Shown here: piece after piece, positions 9,063 through 18,089 of the stretch | How the letters are laid out: each line of letters starts with the position of its first letter | Position numbering within the stretch: position 1 is the first letter of the stretch | Assembly: GCF_027213965.1 (NCBI RefSeq) | Contig: NZ_JAPWGX010000002.1 | Span: 310,001-374,000 of the forward strand | Direction: 5' to 3' | Origin: Maritalea porphyrae | GTDB taxonomy: Bacteria; Pseudomonadota; Alphaproteobacteria; Rhizobiales; Devosiaceae | DNA length: 64,000 bases | The notes under the pieces: model-generated | Databases searched by the model: none | What the model saw: only the letters and a program-made list of their open reading frames with translations | What the model was told of the DNA's origin: nothing | Program-made: the position numbers and the translations under genes

Positions 9063-9084
9063 TTGCGGCGTCCGAGTGCCGCAA
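9063..9084 (+). promoter_or_regulatory. Leader hairpin before dppA
   Basis: A perfect 7-base inverted repeat, TTGCGGC and GCCGCAA, with an 8-base loop. It ends eight bases before the TTGGAGGG ribosome site of dppA, a position where it could protect the 5' end of an abundant transcript or tune translation. There is no T-tract, so it is not a terminator. Confidence 0.5.
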
Positions 9085-9109
9085 ATGATAATTGGAGGGA
9101 AACATTATC

Positions 9110-10708
9110 ATGAAGAAATTTGGAAAGCTGTTGGCAGCAACGGCTCTCATGAGTGCAACGGTTATGGGCTCAGCCTATGCCAAGACACTCGTATATTGTT
9201 CTGAAGGTTCGCCTGAAGGCTTCGACGTTGCACCTTACACAGCAGGTACAACTTTTGATGCGTCTTCTAAGCCACTTTACAACCGTTTGGTTGAATTTAA
9301 GCGCGGCACATCGCAGGTTATTCCTGGTTTGGCTGAAAGCTGGGAAGTGTCTGAAGACGGTTTGGAGTATACCTTCAACCTTCGTAAAGGCGTGAAGTTC
9401 CACACAACGAGCTTCTTTACACCATCACGCGATTTCAATGCAGACGACGTATTGTTCTCATTTGATCGTCAGCGCAACGCTGATCACCCATGGTACGAAT
9501 ATGTACCAGGCATCTCTTGGGAATATTTCAACGGCATGTCTATGCCTGACCTTATCAGCGATATCGTTAAAGTTGACGATTACACTGTGAAGTTCATTTT
9601 GACACGTCCTGAAGCGCCAATGGTTGCAAACCTTGCAATGGATTTTGCTTCAATCGTTTCTGCAGAATATGCAGATCAGTTGACTGCATCTGGCACACAA
9701 GAAATGCTCAACCAAGAGCCAGTGGGCACAGGTCCATTTAGCTTTGTTGCATACCAAAAAGATGCAGTGATCCGTTATGCGGCGCACGGCGACTATTGGG
9801 GTGGCAAGCAGCCAATCGATGATTTGGTATTCGCAATTACAACTGACGCTGCGGTTCGTGGCCAAAAGTTGAAAGCGGGCGAATGTCACATTGCTCCATA
9901 TCCTAACCCTGCTGATATTGAAGGCCTAAAAGCTGACAGCAACTTGGTTATGATGGAACAGCAAGGCTTGAACGTTGGTTACCTTGCGTACAACACGCAA
10001 GTGGCACCATTTGACAACGCAAAAGTACGTAAAGCGTTGAACATGGCAATCAACAAACAAGCGATCTTGGATGCTGTATTCCAAGGCGCTGGTTCAGCTG
10101 CTAAAAACCCAATTCCACCAACCATGTGGTCTTACAACGACGCAATCGTAGACGATGCATATGATCCAGCTGCTTCAAAAGCTATGCTTGAAGCTGAAGG
10201 CGTATCTGGTCTTGAAATGGAAGTTTGGGCAATGCCTGTTCAGCGTCCATACAACCCAAATGCTCGTCGTATGGCTGAATTGATCCAAGCCGATTTCGCT
10301 GAAGTTGGCGTAAACGTTCAAATCGTTTCTTACGAGTGGGGTGAGTACCTTGCACGTTCGAAAGAATTGGATCGTAAAGGTGCGGTTCTACTTGGTTGGA
10401 CTGGTGACAATGGTGATCCTGACAACTTCCTAGCGGTTCTTTTGGGCTGTGATGGTGTTGGTGGTTCAAACCGCGCTCAGTGGTGTAACGAAGAGTTTGA
10501 CGCTTTGACACTTAAAGCGAAAACTGTTTCAGACGCTGCAGAACGTACTAAGCTTTATGAAGAAGCACAGGTTGTGTTTAAGCGTGAAGCACCTTGGGCG
10601 ACTATTGCGCACTCAACAGTGTTCATGCCAATGTCCAAGAAAGTTAAAGGTTATGTGATGGACCCATTGGGCGGTCACTGGTTTGACGGTGTTGATCTAG
10701 ACCAGTAG
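9110..10708 (+). CDS. dppA: ABC importer substrate-binding protein, dipeptide family
   Basis: A 532-residue family 5 extracytoplasmic binding protein. The start at 9110 gives a clear signal peptide (MKKFGKLLAATALMSATVMGSAYA) with GGAGGG upstream. The mature protein begins KTLVYCSEGSPEGFDVAPYTAGTTFDA, the pattern of DppA/peptide binders, and includes EPVGTGPFSF and the long C-terminal lobe with GWTGDNGDPDNFL. It would capture peptides or related compounds in the periplasm for DppBCDF. Codon choice is visibly different from its neighbours (many GTT, GCA, AAC), consistent with high expression. A hairpin after the gene probably makes it more abundant than the permeases. Substrate is inferred from family only; opine, haem or delta-aminolevulinate import are alternatives. 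Confidence 0.9.
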   Translation: MKKFGKLLAATALMSATVMGSAYAKTLVYCSEGSPEGFDVAPYTAGTTFDASSKPLYNRLVEFKRGTSQVIPGLAESWEVSEDGLEYTFNLRKGVKFHTTSFFTPSRDFNADDVLFSFDRQRNADHPWYEYVPGISWEYFNGMSMPDLISDIVKVDDYTVKFILTRPEAPMVANLAMDFASIVSAEYADQLTASGTQEMLNQEPVGTGPFSFVAYQKDAVIRYAAHGDYWGGKQPIDDLVFAITTDAAVRGQKLKAGECHIAPYPNPADIEGLKADSNLVMMEQQGLNVGYLAYNTQVAPFDNAKVRKALNMAINKQAILDAVFQGAGSAAKNPIPPTMWSYNDAIVDDAYDPAASKAMLEAEGVSGLEMEVWAMPVQRPYNPNARRMAELIQADFAEVGVNVQIVSYEWGEYLARSKELDRKGAVLLGWTGDNGDPDNFLAVLLGCDGVGGSNRAQWCNEEFDALTLKAKTVSDAAERTKLYEEAQVVFKREAPWATIAHSTVFMPMSKKVKGYVMDPLGGHWFDGVDLDQ

Positions 10709-10737
10709 GTCTTGGATCGAACTTAAGGGGACTGAAG

Positions 10738-10766
10738 CAGGCGCTGTATTGAACAGCGCCTGTTTT
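10738..10766 (+). terminator. Attenuating hairpin between dppA and dppB
   Basis: A perfect 10-base stem, CAGGCGCTGT and ACAGCGCCTG, with a 5-base loop and TTTT behind it. It lies 30 bases after the dppA stop and 14 bases before the dppB start. The short T-run suggests partial termination, letting the binding protein be made in excess over the membrane parts. Confidence 0.8.
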
Positions 10767-10780
10767 CTTAGAAAAAAAGA

Positions 10781-11788
10781 ATGTTCAAATTCATCATCAG
10801 TAAGTTGGCCATGATTGTGCCAACATTTTTCGGGATCACGATTGTGGCTTTTGGCTTCGTTCGTGTTCTACCGGGGGATCCAATCCTAGCGCTCGCAGGA
10901 GAGCGCGGGGTTAAGCCAGAGCGCTATCAAGAGCTTCTGGTCCAGTTTGGCTTTGATAAGCCAATTTGGGAGCAATATTTCACCTATTTGGTCAACCTGT
11001 TTCAAGGTGATTTTGGCACATCGATTGCCACCAAACGCCCTGTTCTGGACGAGTTTTTGACCCTCTTTCCCGCCACAATAGAACTTGCACTTTGTGCGAT
11101 TATATTTGCGGTATTGTTGGGCATTCCAGCTGGCATTATTTCCGCTGTAAAACGCGGGTCATGGTTTGATCAAACAACCATGGGCATCGCGCTTGCTGGT
11201 TACTCTATGCCGATTTTTTGGTGGGGGCTTTTGCTCATCATCTTCTTCTCAGGCACATTGGGGTGGACACCAGTATCGGGCCGGATTTCGCTTCTCTATT
11301 ATTTCCCACAAGTCACCGGCTTTATGCTGATCGATAGTTTCCTGTCGGGACAACAAGGGGCATTTAAATCCGCCTTTATGCATTTGATCTTGCCAACCAT
11401 TGTGCTGGGCACAATTCCATTGGCAGTGATTGCGCGCCAAACCCGCTCAGCCATGCTAGAAGTGTTGGGCGAAGACTATGTGCGCACCGCGCGGGCCAAG
11501 GGCTTGGGGCAAATGCAGGTTATTGGCGTGCACGCATTGCGTAACGCGCTTATTCCGGTGATCACCACCATCGGCCTACAGGTCGGTGTTTTGCTTGCTG
11601 GGGCGATTTTGACCGAAACCATTTTCTCTTGGCCGGGCATCGGCAAGTGGATGGTTGATAGTATTTTTAGACGGGATTACCCGTCTGTGCAGGGTGGCTT
11701 GGTGCTGATTGCGCTGATCGTGATGGTGGTAAACCTCACTGTTGACGTGCTCTATGGCTTCATCAACCCGCGCATCAGGCATCAGTGA
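10781..11788 (+). CDS. dppB: ABC importer permease DppB
   Basis: A 335-residue inner-membrane permease of the DppB/OppB type with about six transmembrane helices: an N-terminal helix (residues 7-29), a periplasmic loop, then helices through the C-terminal half. The cytoplasmic EAA loop is visible as YVRTARAKGLGQMQVIGVHALRNAL. It pairs with DppC to form the channel. The ribosome site is weak (AAAAAAAGA), which with the preceding hairpin would hold its level below that of DppA. Confidence 0.92.
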   Translation: MFKFIISKLAMIVPTFFGITIVAFGFVRVLPGDPILALAGERGVKPERYQELLVQFGFDKPIWEQYFTYLVNLFQGDFGTSIATKRPVLDEFLTLFPATIELALCAIIFAVLLGIPAGIISAVKRGSWFDQTTMGIALAGYSMPIFWWGLLLIIFFSGTLGWTPVSGRISLLYYFPQVTGFMLIDSFLSGQQGAFKSAFMHLILPTIVLGTIPLAVIARQTRSAMLEVLGEDYVRTARAKGLGQMQVIGVHALRNALIPVITTIGLQVGVLLAGAILTETIFSWPGIGKWMVDSIFRRDYPSVQGGLVLIALIVMVVNLTVDVLYGFINPRIRHQ

Positions 11789-11798
11789 GGATATCAAG

Positions 11799-12725
11799 AT
11801 GACTGATACACAAACAACAAAAGTTGACCAAACCGTTGTCAAAGCAGAAGCGCGCAATGCGCAACTGCAAATGCTCAACGAGTTTTGGCATTACTTTAGC
11901 GCCAACAAAGGGGCCGTAATCGGTCTCGTGATTGTTGGCATTATGGTCTTTGTGGCCGCCTTTGCGCCTTGGTTGGCCCCGCACGATGCGGGTCACCAAT
12001 ATCGCGACGCATTTTTGATGCCACCTGTTTGGGAAACTGGTGGCAGCTGGAAATTCATCCTTGGCACCGACGCAGTGGGTCGAGACATGCTGTCTCGCCT
12101 AATTCATGGTTCGCGCTTTTCGCTGTTCATTGGGGTAATCGTTGTGTCGATTTCCTTGACCGGCGGCATCATCATTGGCCTTGTGGCGGGTTATTTCCGT
12201 GGTTGGGTTGATGGGATCATCATGCGGGTGATGGATATCATCCTTGCGTTTCCATCCTTGTTGATGGCCTTGGTGCTGGTGGCGATTTTGGGCCCAGGCC
12301 TTGTGAATGCCATGATCGCAATCGCGATTGTGTTGCAACCTCACTTTGCCCGCTTAACGCGTGCTGCGGTGATGAGCGAAGCCAACCGCGAATATGTGAC
12401 CTCTGCCAAAGTGGCAGGTGCTGGGCATATGCGGCTTATGTTCAAAACCATTTTGCCAAACTGTCTTGCGCCTTTGATCGTGCAAGCAACCTTGTCGTTT
12501 TCAACAGCAATTTTGGATGCGGCAGCGCTTGGCTTCTTGGGCATGGGCGCACAGCCTCCCACCCCTGAATGGGGCACAATGCTTGCTGAAGCGCGTGAAT
12601 TCGTGTTGCGGGCATGGTGGGTTGTGACCTTCCCAGGCATTGCCATTCTGGTTACCGTTTTGGCCATCAATTTGGTGGGCGACGGCTTGCGCGATGCGCT
12701 CGATCCGAAACTGAAGCGGAGTTAG
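11799..12725 (+). CDS. dppC: ABC importer permease DppC
   Basis: A 308-residue second permease with an OppC N-terminal domain (first helix near residues 35-57) and the binding-protein-dependent transport fold. The segment ILGTDAVGRDMLSRLIHGSRFSL is the DppC/OppC hallmark, and the EAA loop is YVTSAKVAGAGHMRLMFKTILPNCLAP. I start at the ATG at 11799, ten bases after dppB and behind TGAGGAT, because the longer reading frame from 11742 would overlap dppB by 47 bases. Confidence 0.92.
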   Translation: MTDTQTTKVDQTVVKAEARNAQLQMLNEFWHYFSANKGAVIGLVIVGIMVFVAAFAPWLAPHDAGHQYRDAFLMPPVWETGGSWKFILGTDAVGRDMLSRLIHGSRFSLFIGVIVVSISLTGGIIIGLVAGYFRGWVDGIIMRVMDIILAFPSLLMALVLVAILGPGLVNAMIAIAIVLQPHFARLTRAAVMSEANREYVTSAKVAGAGHMRLMFKTILPNCLAPLIVQATLSFSTAILDAAALGFLGMGAQPPTPEWGTMLAEAREFVLRAWWVVTFPGIAILVTVLAINLVGDGLRDALDPKLKRS

Positions 12726-12729
12726 AGCC

Positions 12730-13581
12730 ATGAACGTATTGGAAATCCAAAACCTTACCGTGACCTTTGACACAGCCGATGGCCCGTTTAAGGCCGTTGA
12801 TGGAGTCAATTTTAGCGTCAACCAAAACGACATTCTCGCCATTGTGGGCGAGAGTGGGTCGGGCAAATCCGTGGCCATGCTTGCAGTGATGGGGCTTTTG
12901 CCGAAAACCGCAACCATTACCGCCGACAAGATGACATTTGAAGGCAAGGACATTCAAAACCTTGGCGAAGGCGAACGGCGCGAGCTCATCGGCAAAGACA
13001 TTTCGATGATCTTCCAAGAGCCAATTGCCAGCCTAAACCCGTGCTTTACGGTGGGCTTTCAAATCGATGAAATGCTTAAGGCGCACACGTCCCTTAATGG
13101 GCGCGAACGCCAAGCACGTTCTGTTGAGCTGTTTGAATTGGTGGGCATTCCTGACCCTGCTAAGAAGCTCAAAAGCTACCCGCACCAACTCTCTGGCGGT
13201 CAATGCCAGCGGGTGATGATTGCAATGGCCATTTCATGTAGCCCAAAATTGTTGATTGCTGATGAGCCCACAACGGCGCTCGATGTGACCATCCAAAAGC
13301 AAATTCTTGATTTGCTGTTGGATATTCAAAAGCAAAACAATATGGCACTGATCATGATCACCCACGATATGGGTGTTGTGGCTGAAACCGCGCAACGGGT
13401 TGTGGTGCAGTATAAAGGCCGCCAGATGGAAGAAGCTGGCGTGCTTGAACTGTTTGAAAACCCACAAAGCCTTTACACCAAAGCGCTGCTTTCGGCATTG
13501 CCTGAGCGGGCAGAAGGTGATCGGTTGCCAACGGTTTCTGACTTTGCAGATACCTTCGAGCAAGAAGGAGCCTCATCATGA
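12730..13581 (+). CDS. dppD: ABC importer ATPase DppD
   Basis: A 283-residue ATPase of the oligopeptide/dipeptide class. Walker A is GESGSGKS near residues 41-48, the Q-loop lies in [15 protein letters not shown], the signature is [14 protein letters not shown] and Walker B is [12 protein letters not shown]. The signature has Cys in place of the more usual Arg after GGQ. The conserved Cys of the C-terminal OppD extension is not obvious. It overlaps dppF by four bases (ATGA), so the two ATPases are translationally coupled. Confidence 0.93.
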   Translation: MNVLEIQNLTVTFDTADGPFKAVDGVNFSVNQNDILAIVGESGSGKSVAMLAVMGLLPKTATITADKMTFEGKDIQNLGEGERRELIGKDISMIFQEPIASLNPCFTVGFQIDEMLKAHTSLNGRERQARSVELFELVGIPDPAKKLKSYPHQLSGGQCQRVMIAMAISCSPKLLIADEPTTALDVTIQKQILDLLLDIQKQNNMALIMITHDMGVVAETAQRVVVQYKGRQMEEAGVLELFENPQSLYTKALLSALPERAEGDRLPTVSDFADTFEQEGASS

Positions 13582-14399
13582 GCGACGCAATTCTAAGAGC
13601 CAAAGACATTACCCGTGACTATGTCACCAAGGGGTCAATGTTCAAAGCGGGCGATGTGGTTCACGCCCTCAAGGGCATTAGCTTTGATGTCAAAGAAGGC
13701 GAAACACTGGCACTCGTTGGCGAAAGTGGATGCGGCAAGTCTACCCTGGCACGTATCCTCACCATGATTGATGCGCAAACATCGGGCGAGTTGGAAATTG
13801 AAGGCAAGAACATTAATATTGCCGATCAAAAACCAACGCCTGAAATGCGCCAGCGCATGCAAATCGTGTTTCAAAACCCATATGGGTCTTTGAACCCGCG
13901 CCAAAAAGTGGGCGAAGTGCTTGAAGAGCCTTTGGTGATCAACACCAATATGGGCGCTGAAGAACGTCGTGAACGGGCTATGGAAATGTTGCAAAAGGTC
14001 GGGCTTGAGCCTGTGCATTATGGACGTTATCCGCACATGTTCTCCGGTGGTCAACGCCAGCGGATCGCTATCGCGCGGGCTTTGATGTTGCGGCCAAAAA
14101 TATTGGTACTCGATGAGCCAGTGTCTGCTTTGGACCTATCGGTTCAAGCGCAGATTTTGAACTTGCTTGCTGATTTGCAGGACGAGTTTAACCTCTCCTA
14201 TATCTTCATCTCGCACGATTTGTCCGTGGTAAAATATATCGCTGACAGGGTGATGGTGATGTATTTTGGTGAGATTGTTGAACAAAATACACGCGAAGAG
14301 ATCTTCTCTAACCCGCAGCACGAATATACCAAAACCTTGCTGGCGGCGACGCCACGCGCGACGGTTGAATCAATCAAGAAGCGGTTGGGCGTTGCCTAG
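13578..14399 (+). CDS. dppF: ABC importer ATPase DppF
   Basis: A 273-residue ATPase that partners DppD. Walker A is GESGCGKS near residues 49-56, Q-loop region IVFQNPYGSLNPRQ, signature FSGGQRQRIAIARAL, Walker B ILVLDEPVSALD. The FQNPYGSLNPR string is typical of DppF/OppF. It ends the operon and is followed by a terminator at 14428-14452. Confidence 0.93.
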   Translation: MSDAILRAKDITRDYVTKGSMFKAGDVVHALKGISFDVKEGETLALVGESGCGKSTLARILTMIDAQTSGELEIEGKNINIADQKPTPEMRQRMQIVFQNPYGSLNPRQKVGEVLEEPLVINTNMGAEERRERAMEMLQKVGLEPVHYGRYPHMFSGGQRQRIAIARALMLRPKILVLDEPVSALDLSVQAQILNLLADLQDEFNLSYIFISHDLSVVKYIADRVMVMYFGEIVEQNTREEIFSNPQHEYTKTLLAATPRATVESIKKRLGVA

Positions 14400-14427
14400 T
14401 TGTTAGATTGATTTTGAGTTTGAAGAA

Positions 14428-14452
14428 GGCGGGGCTTGGCTCCGCCTTTTTT
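14428..14452 (+). terminator. Terminator of the dpp operon
   Basis: Stem GGCGGGGC and GCTCCGCC (8 pairs, one G-U), loop TTG, then six T residues; 28 bases after the dppF stop. Confidence 0.85.
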
Positions 14453-14457
14453 GTTGC

Positions 14458-14640
14458 GCCGCCGTTGGGCGCTGCGCTCAGCCTTTGCCGCGCTCTCGCC
14501 GCGCAGGCTGGCCCGGCACCTCCGAGCATTTTGCATTGCCGCCGTCGCGAACTGCGTTCGCTTCCCCGGCCCCCCCCCGCCATTTTGCATTGCCGCCGTT
14601 GGTCGCTACGCTCCCGACCCCGGCACCCCCGCCGATTGGT
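14458..14640. repeat. GC-rich REP-like repeat block
   Basis: About 180 bases far richer in G and C than the surroundings, made of three imperfect units that begin GCCGCCGT and continue with a small dyad: GGGCGCTGCGCTC near 14464, GCGAAC-TGC-GTTCGC near 14547 and GGTCGCTACGCTC near 14600. A 19-base stretch (CATTTTGCATTGCCGCCGT) is repeated exactly at 14527 and 14581. A run of nine C residues lies at 14570-14578. It resembles the intergenic palindromic repeats scattered in rhizobial genomes. The reading frames open through it are composition artefacts. Confidence 0.6.
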
Positions 14641-14888
14641 GCGTCTCAAAGATTCTGTGCAAGCGAGGGATAAGATGGACGAAACAACTTGTTGTTGAGG
14701 ACCTCGGCCAACTTTAGGCCGCGCCCGCGCAGGTGAAGCAAATCGCATAGTGCGGACACACTTGTGTGTTTAGCGCGTCATGCAATTTGTGGTACACACC
14801 GTGCGCAAAAACAGGCCTCACCTGCTTTTAATTTTGCCGATCAACACTACAATGCTATCAAGCAATCTAGAGATAGGTAGGCTTAACA
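14641..14888. other. Non-coding stretch before selO
   Basis: No gene seen. It contains ACACAC-TT-GTGTGT at 14756-14769 and a perfect distant pair GCAGGTGA (14729-14736) / TCACCTGC (14818-14825) followed by TTTTAATTTT. The pair could fold a transcript of about 100 bases, but nothing else marks it as a functional RNA. Promoter elements for selO are not clear. Confidence 0.3.
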
Positions 14889-16343
14889 TTGCTAGACAAA
14901 ACCACCCCAATTTTCGGCGCGCATTATGCACAGCTGCCGGATCGCTTTTACGCTGAGCAACCTGCAACACCGGTTGCTAAACCCAGCTGGATTGCGTTCA
15001 ATAAGCTATTGGCAGAAGACTTGCAGCTGGATGCCACACAAATGGCCGCTGAGGCCGGCCTTGCCATTTTTGCAGGCAACCAGACCGCGCCCGGCACAGT
15101 GCCGCTGGCCATGGCTTATTCGGGGCATCAGTTCGGCCATTGGAACCCAAGTTTGGGTGATGGGCGTGCGCTTTTATTGGGCGACGTTACTGACAAAGCT
15201 GGCCAGCGTTTCGATATCCAGCTGAAAGGCTCTGGCCCGACGCCCTTTTCGCGCAACGGGGATGGCCGCGCAGCGCTTGGCCCGGTGTTGCGTGAATATG
15301 TTTTGTCTGAAGCCATGAACGCCATGGGCATTGCCACAACGCGCGCCCTTGCCGCTGTATCAACGGGCGAAAAAGTACGCCGAGAAACGCCATTGCCCGG
15401 CGCTATTATTACGCGCGTTGCAAAAAGCTTTGTGCGCGTTGGCACCTTCCAATATTTTGTGGCCCATGACGACAAAGAAGGCCTAATGGCGCTCGCCGAT
15501 TTTTCAATAGAACGGCATGAGCCTGACCTCAAAGGGACCGAATATCCCTATTTAGAACTGCTCAAACGCGTGGTATCGCGTCAAGCCCATCTGATCGCCA
15601 GCTGGCAATTGATCGGCTTCATCCATGGGGTTATGAACACCGACAATGTTTCCATTGCGGGCGAAACCATTGACTATGGTCCTTGCGCCTTTATGGATCA
15701 ATATGACCCGGCAACGGTTTTTAGTTCCATCGATAGTTTGGGCCGCTACGCCTATCAAAACCAACCGCGCATTGGCCAATGGAATCTGAGCGTTCTCGCG
15801 CAATCCATGCTGCCAATTTTGCATGAGGATGAAGACCAGGCTTTGGCGCTCGCCCAAGATGCGATCAACGAATTTTCTGCCCAGTTTGACTTGGCGTTTC
15901 GCGCCGGTTTGCTCAAGAAAATCGGCATTGTTGAAGAGCAATCTGGAGACTATGAACTCGCCATTGAATTGCTTGATACGATGAAGCAGGCGCGCGCCGA
16001 TTTTACCAATACGTTCCGTGCCCTTTCGAACTTGGACTTGTCCGCCCCAGAAATTGGAGCGGCGCAATTGCCGCTCACCGATTGGGTCAACAATTGGCTG
16101 CGCCATACGGATGGGGGCAAACGGATCGACCAAAACCTAATGCGGTTGGTGAACCCAGCTTTCATTCCGCGCAACCACCGGATTGAAGCAATGATACAAG
16201 CCGCAACGCGTGGCGACTTTTCATTGTTTCACGAGTTGATGGAAGTTTTGGCGACCCCTTTTGAGGATAAGCCAATTCACCACGCCTACACGCTACCACC
16301 AGCGCCCGATGAGCGTGTGCATCAGACGTTTTGCGGGACCTGA
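14889..16343 (+). CDS. selO: Protein adenylyltransferase SelO
   Basis: A 484-residue SelO (YdiU/UPF0061) pseudokinase that transfers AMP from ATP to protein side chains and links redox stress to metabolism. Residues known to be essential in the family fall at the expected places: Lys113 in QLKGSG, Glu136 in LREYVLSEAM, Asn253 in MNTDNVS and Asp262 in IDYGPC. The start is taken as the TTG at 14889 because LDKTTPIFGAHYAQLPDRFYA is the conserved N-terminus and an AGGTAGG lies upstream. The C-terminus ends QTFCGT, without a selenocysteine or CxxC motif. It stands alone and converges with the TRAP operon. Confidence 0.93.
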   Translation: MLDKTTPIFGAHYAQLPDRFYAEQPATPVAKPSWIAFNKLLAEDLQLDATQMAAEAGLAIFAGNQTAPGTVPLAMAYSGHQFGHWNPSLGDGRALLLGDVTDKAGQRFDIQLKGSGPTPFSRNGDGRAALGPVLREYVLSEAMNAMGIATTRALAAVSTGEKVRRETPLPGAIITRVAKSFVRVGTFQYFVAHDDKEGLMALADFSIERHEPDLKGTEYPYLELLKRVVSRQAHLIASWQLIGFIHGVMNTDNVSIAGETIDYGPCAFMDQYDPATVFSSIDSLGRYAYQNQPRIGQWNLSVLAQSMLPILHEDEDQALALAQDAINEFSAQFDLAFRAGLLKKIGIVEEQSGDYELAIELLDTMKQARADFTNTFRALSNLDLSAPEIGAAQLPLTDWVNNWLRHTDGGKRIDQNLMRLVNPAFIPRNHRIEAMIQAATRGDFSLFHELMEVLATPFEDKPIHHAYTLPPAPDERVHQTFCGT

Positions 16344-16420
16344 GTTTTCGCGCGTGAGCCATTAATCTCATTGCGATGTGGCGACACTATTCATATCAAC
16401 AAACGGTGCGCAGTGTGAGG

Positions 16421-16448
16421 AAAAAAAAGGCGACCCGAGGGCCGCCTT
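16421..16448 (-). terminator. Terminator of the TRAP operon
   Basis: On the minus strand: AAGGCGGCCC, loop TC, GGGTCGCCTT (one mismatch) followed by eight T residues, 22 bases after the dctM stop. Confidence 0.85.
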
Positions 16449-16469
16449 TAGGTGGGAGGATGTTCTTTG

Positions 16470-18089
16470 TTATCGCGTGACGATTTCTGGTCCCATCATC
16501 GCATAGGGCAGTGCGGTTGAAAGCGCTGGCCAATAGGTAACGATGACCAAGAACACCATCAACACTGCCACGAATGGCAGGGCCGCCTTGACCACTTGAA
16601 GCAAACTCATGCCCGTTATCCCTGAAGTCACGAACAAGTTGAGCCCAATGGGCGGTGTGATCATGCCAATTTCCATGTTCACCACCATGATGATCCCCAA
16701 ATGGATTGGGTCAACGCCCAACTCAATAGCGATAGGGAACACAACGGGTGCCACGATCAACAGCAAGCCAGATGGCTCCATGAATTGCCCGCCGATCAAC
16801 AACAATATGTTGACCGCGATGAGGAACGTGAACCAGTTAAAGCCAGCGCCCAACATCAATTCAGTGATGGCTTGCGGAATACGCTCTGACGTCAAAACAT
16901 GGGCAAACAGCAAGGCATTGACGATGATGAACATCAACATCAGCGTTGTTTTGGATGCATCCACCAACACTTTGCGGGTGTCATTGTGGAACATGGCCGT
17001 TGGGAAATTGCCAAAAATCATGCCAAGGTTGCGGCCCCAAATCGGCAGGCCTGCAACAAGGTGAGAGGGTACCCGCGCCAAGCTGCCTTCAGGATCACGC
17101 CAAATCGTATAAGCGATCATAGCCGCAACGCCAGCCCCAAGGCCTGTCCAAAACCGAACAGTGAAACCAACCGCTTCGCTGTCGCCAAAAGCAAAGAATG
17201 AAAGGGTCATCCAAAGCCCGAACAAGGAAATGCCATAAACCGTTGCTGAAAAACCGATACGGGTTTTGCTTGGCGCGTCTTCTGGCACCCAAGGGATGTC
17301 TTTAAGCGGGCCCATATCTCGGTAAACAAAAATGGCAATGAAGAAGGCATAAATCGCCGCAACAGCTGCCGCTTCTGTTGGGGTAAATACCCCCCCATAA
17401 ATGCCGCCGATAATGATGACGATCAGGAACAGGCCCCAACCGGCTTGCTTGCCGCCTTGTAAGATTTCGCCGTAACCCTTCCAGGGTTCAGCTGGCAACT
17501 TCTTGATGCGCGCAACCACATAAATGGCCAACATCAACATGGCACCTGCCACAAGCCCTGGGATCACCCCGGCCAAGAACATGCGACCAACAGAAACATC
17601 CGTTGCTGCAGCATAAACCACCATCACGATTGATGGGGGGATGAGAATGCCCAAGGTACCCGCATTGGCGATAATGCCCGCCGCGAATTCTTTTGAGTAA
17701 CCCACTTGCATCATGCCCGCGATGGCAATCGTGCCAATAGCCACAACGGTTGCGGGTGAAGAACCCGACAAAGCCGCGAACATCATACAGGCCAAAACAG
17801 AAGCCATGGCCAAGCCACCACGGAAATGGCCCACCGCTGCAATGGCAAAGCGGATGATGCGTTTTGCAACGCCGCCTGTTGACATAAAGGACGCCGCCAA
17901 AATGAAAAACGGGATCGCCAACAAGGTGTAATGTTGGGCAGAGTTGAACAATTGCAGCGCCACAGATGACATAGAGTCGTGCGACAAAAACGCAATGACG
18001 ATGATAGAGGACAACCCAAGCGAAACCGCAACCGGCACCCCAAGGAACAAGAGCCCGATGACCAGGGCGAAGAGAATTGTTGCAGCCAT
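16470..18089 (-). CDS. dctM: TRAP transporter large permease DctM, enlarged
   Basis: A 539-residue large subunit of a tripartite ATP-independent periplasmic importer, which drives uptake of organic acids with sodium or proton gradients. The DctM fold is clear: ALSGSSPATVVAIGTIAIAGM, YSKEFAAGIIANAGTLGILIPPSI and the C-terminal GMITPPIGLNLFV. Usual DctM proteins have about 430 residues; here an insertion of roughly 110 residues (about 258-372) with two extra hydrophobic helices sits after GVFTPTEAAAVAAIYA, between the two halves of the fold. The start codon overlaps the dctQ stop by one base (TAATG). Confidence 0.92.
   Translation of the reverse strand: MAATILFALVIGLLFLGVPVAVSLGLSSIIVIAFLSHDSMSSVALQLFNSAQHYTLLAIPFFILAASFMSTGGVAKRIIRFAIAAVGHFRGGLAMASVLACMMFAALSGSSPATVVAIGTIAIAGMMQVGYSKEFAAGIIANAGTLGILIPPSIVMVVYAAATDVSVGRMFLAGVIPGLVAGAMLMLAIYVVARIKKLPAEPWKGYGEILQGGKQAGWGLFLIVIIIGGIYGGVFTPTEAAAVAAIYAFFIAIFVYRDMGPLKDIPWVPEDAPSKTRIGFSATVYGISLFGLWMTLSFFAFGDSEAVGFTVRFWTGLGAGVAAMIAYTIWRDPEGSLARVPSHLVAGLPIWGRNLGMIFGNFPTAMFHNDTRKVLVDASKTTLMLMFIIVNALLFAHVLTSERIPQAITELMLGAGFNWFTFLIAVNILLLIGGQFMEPSGLLLIVAPVVFPIAIELGVDPIHLGIIMVVNMEIGMITPPIGLNLFVTSGITGMSLLQVVKAALPFVAVLMVFLVIVTYWPALSTALPYAMMGPEIVTR

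Noticed and set aside
14458-14640. CRISPR array
   Set aside because: Only two exact repeat copies of 19 bases, spacers not unique in type, and no cas genes.
14408-14717. Several overlapping open frames on both strands in the GC-rich block
   Set aside because: They follow the base composition of the repeats, have no ribosome sites and contain only Arg/Pro/Ala-rich sequence.
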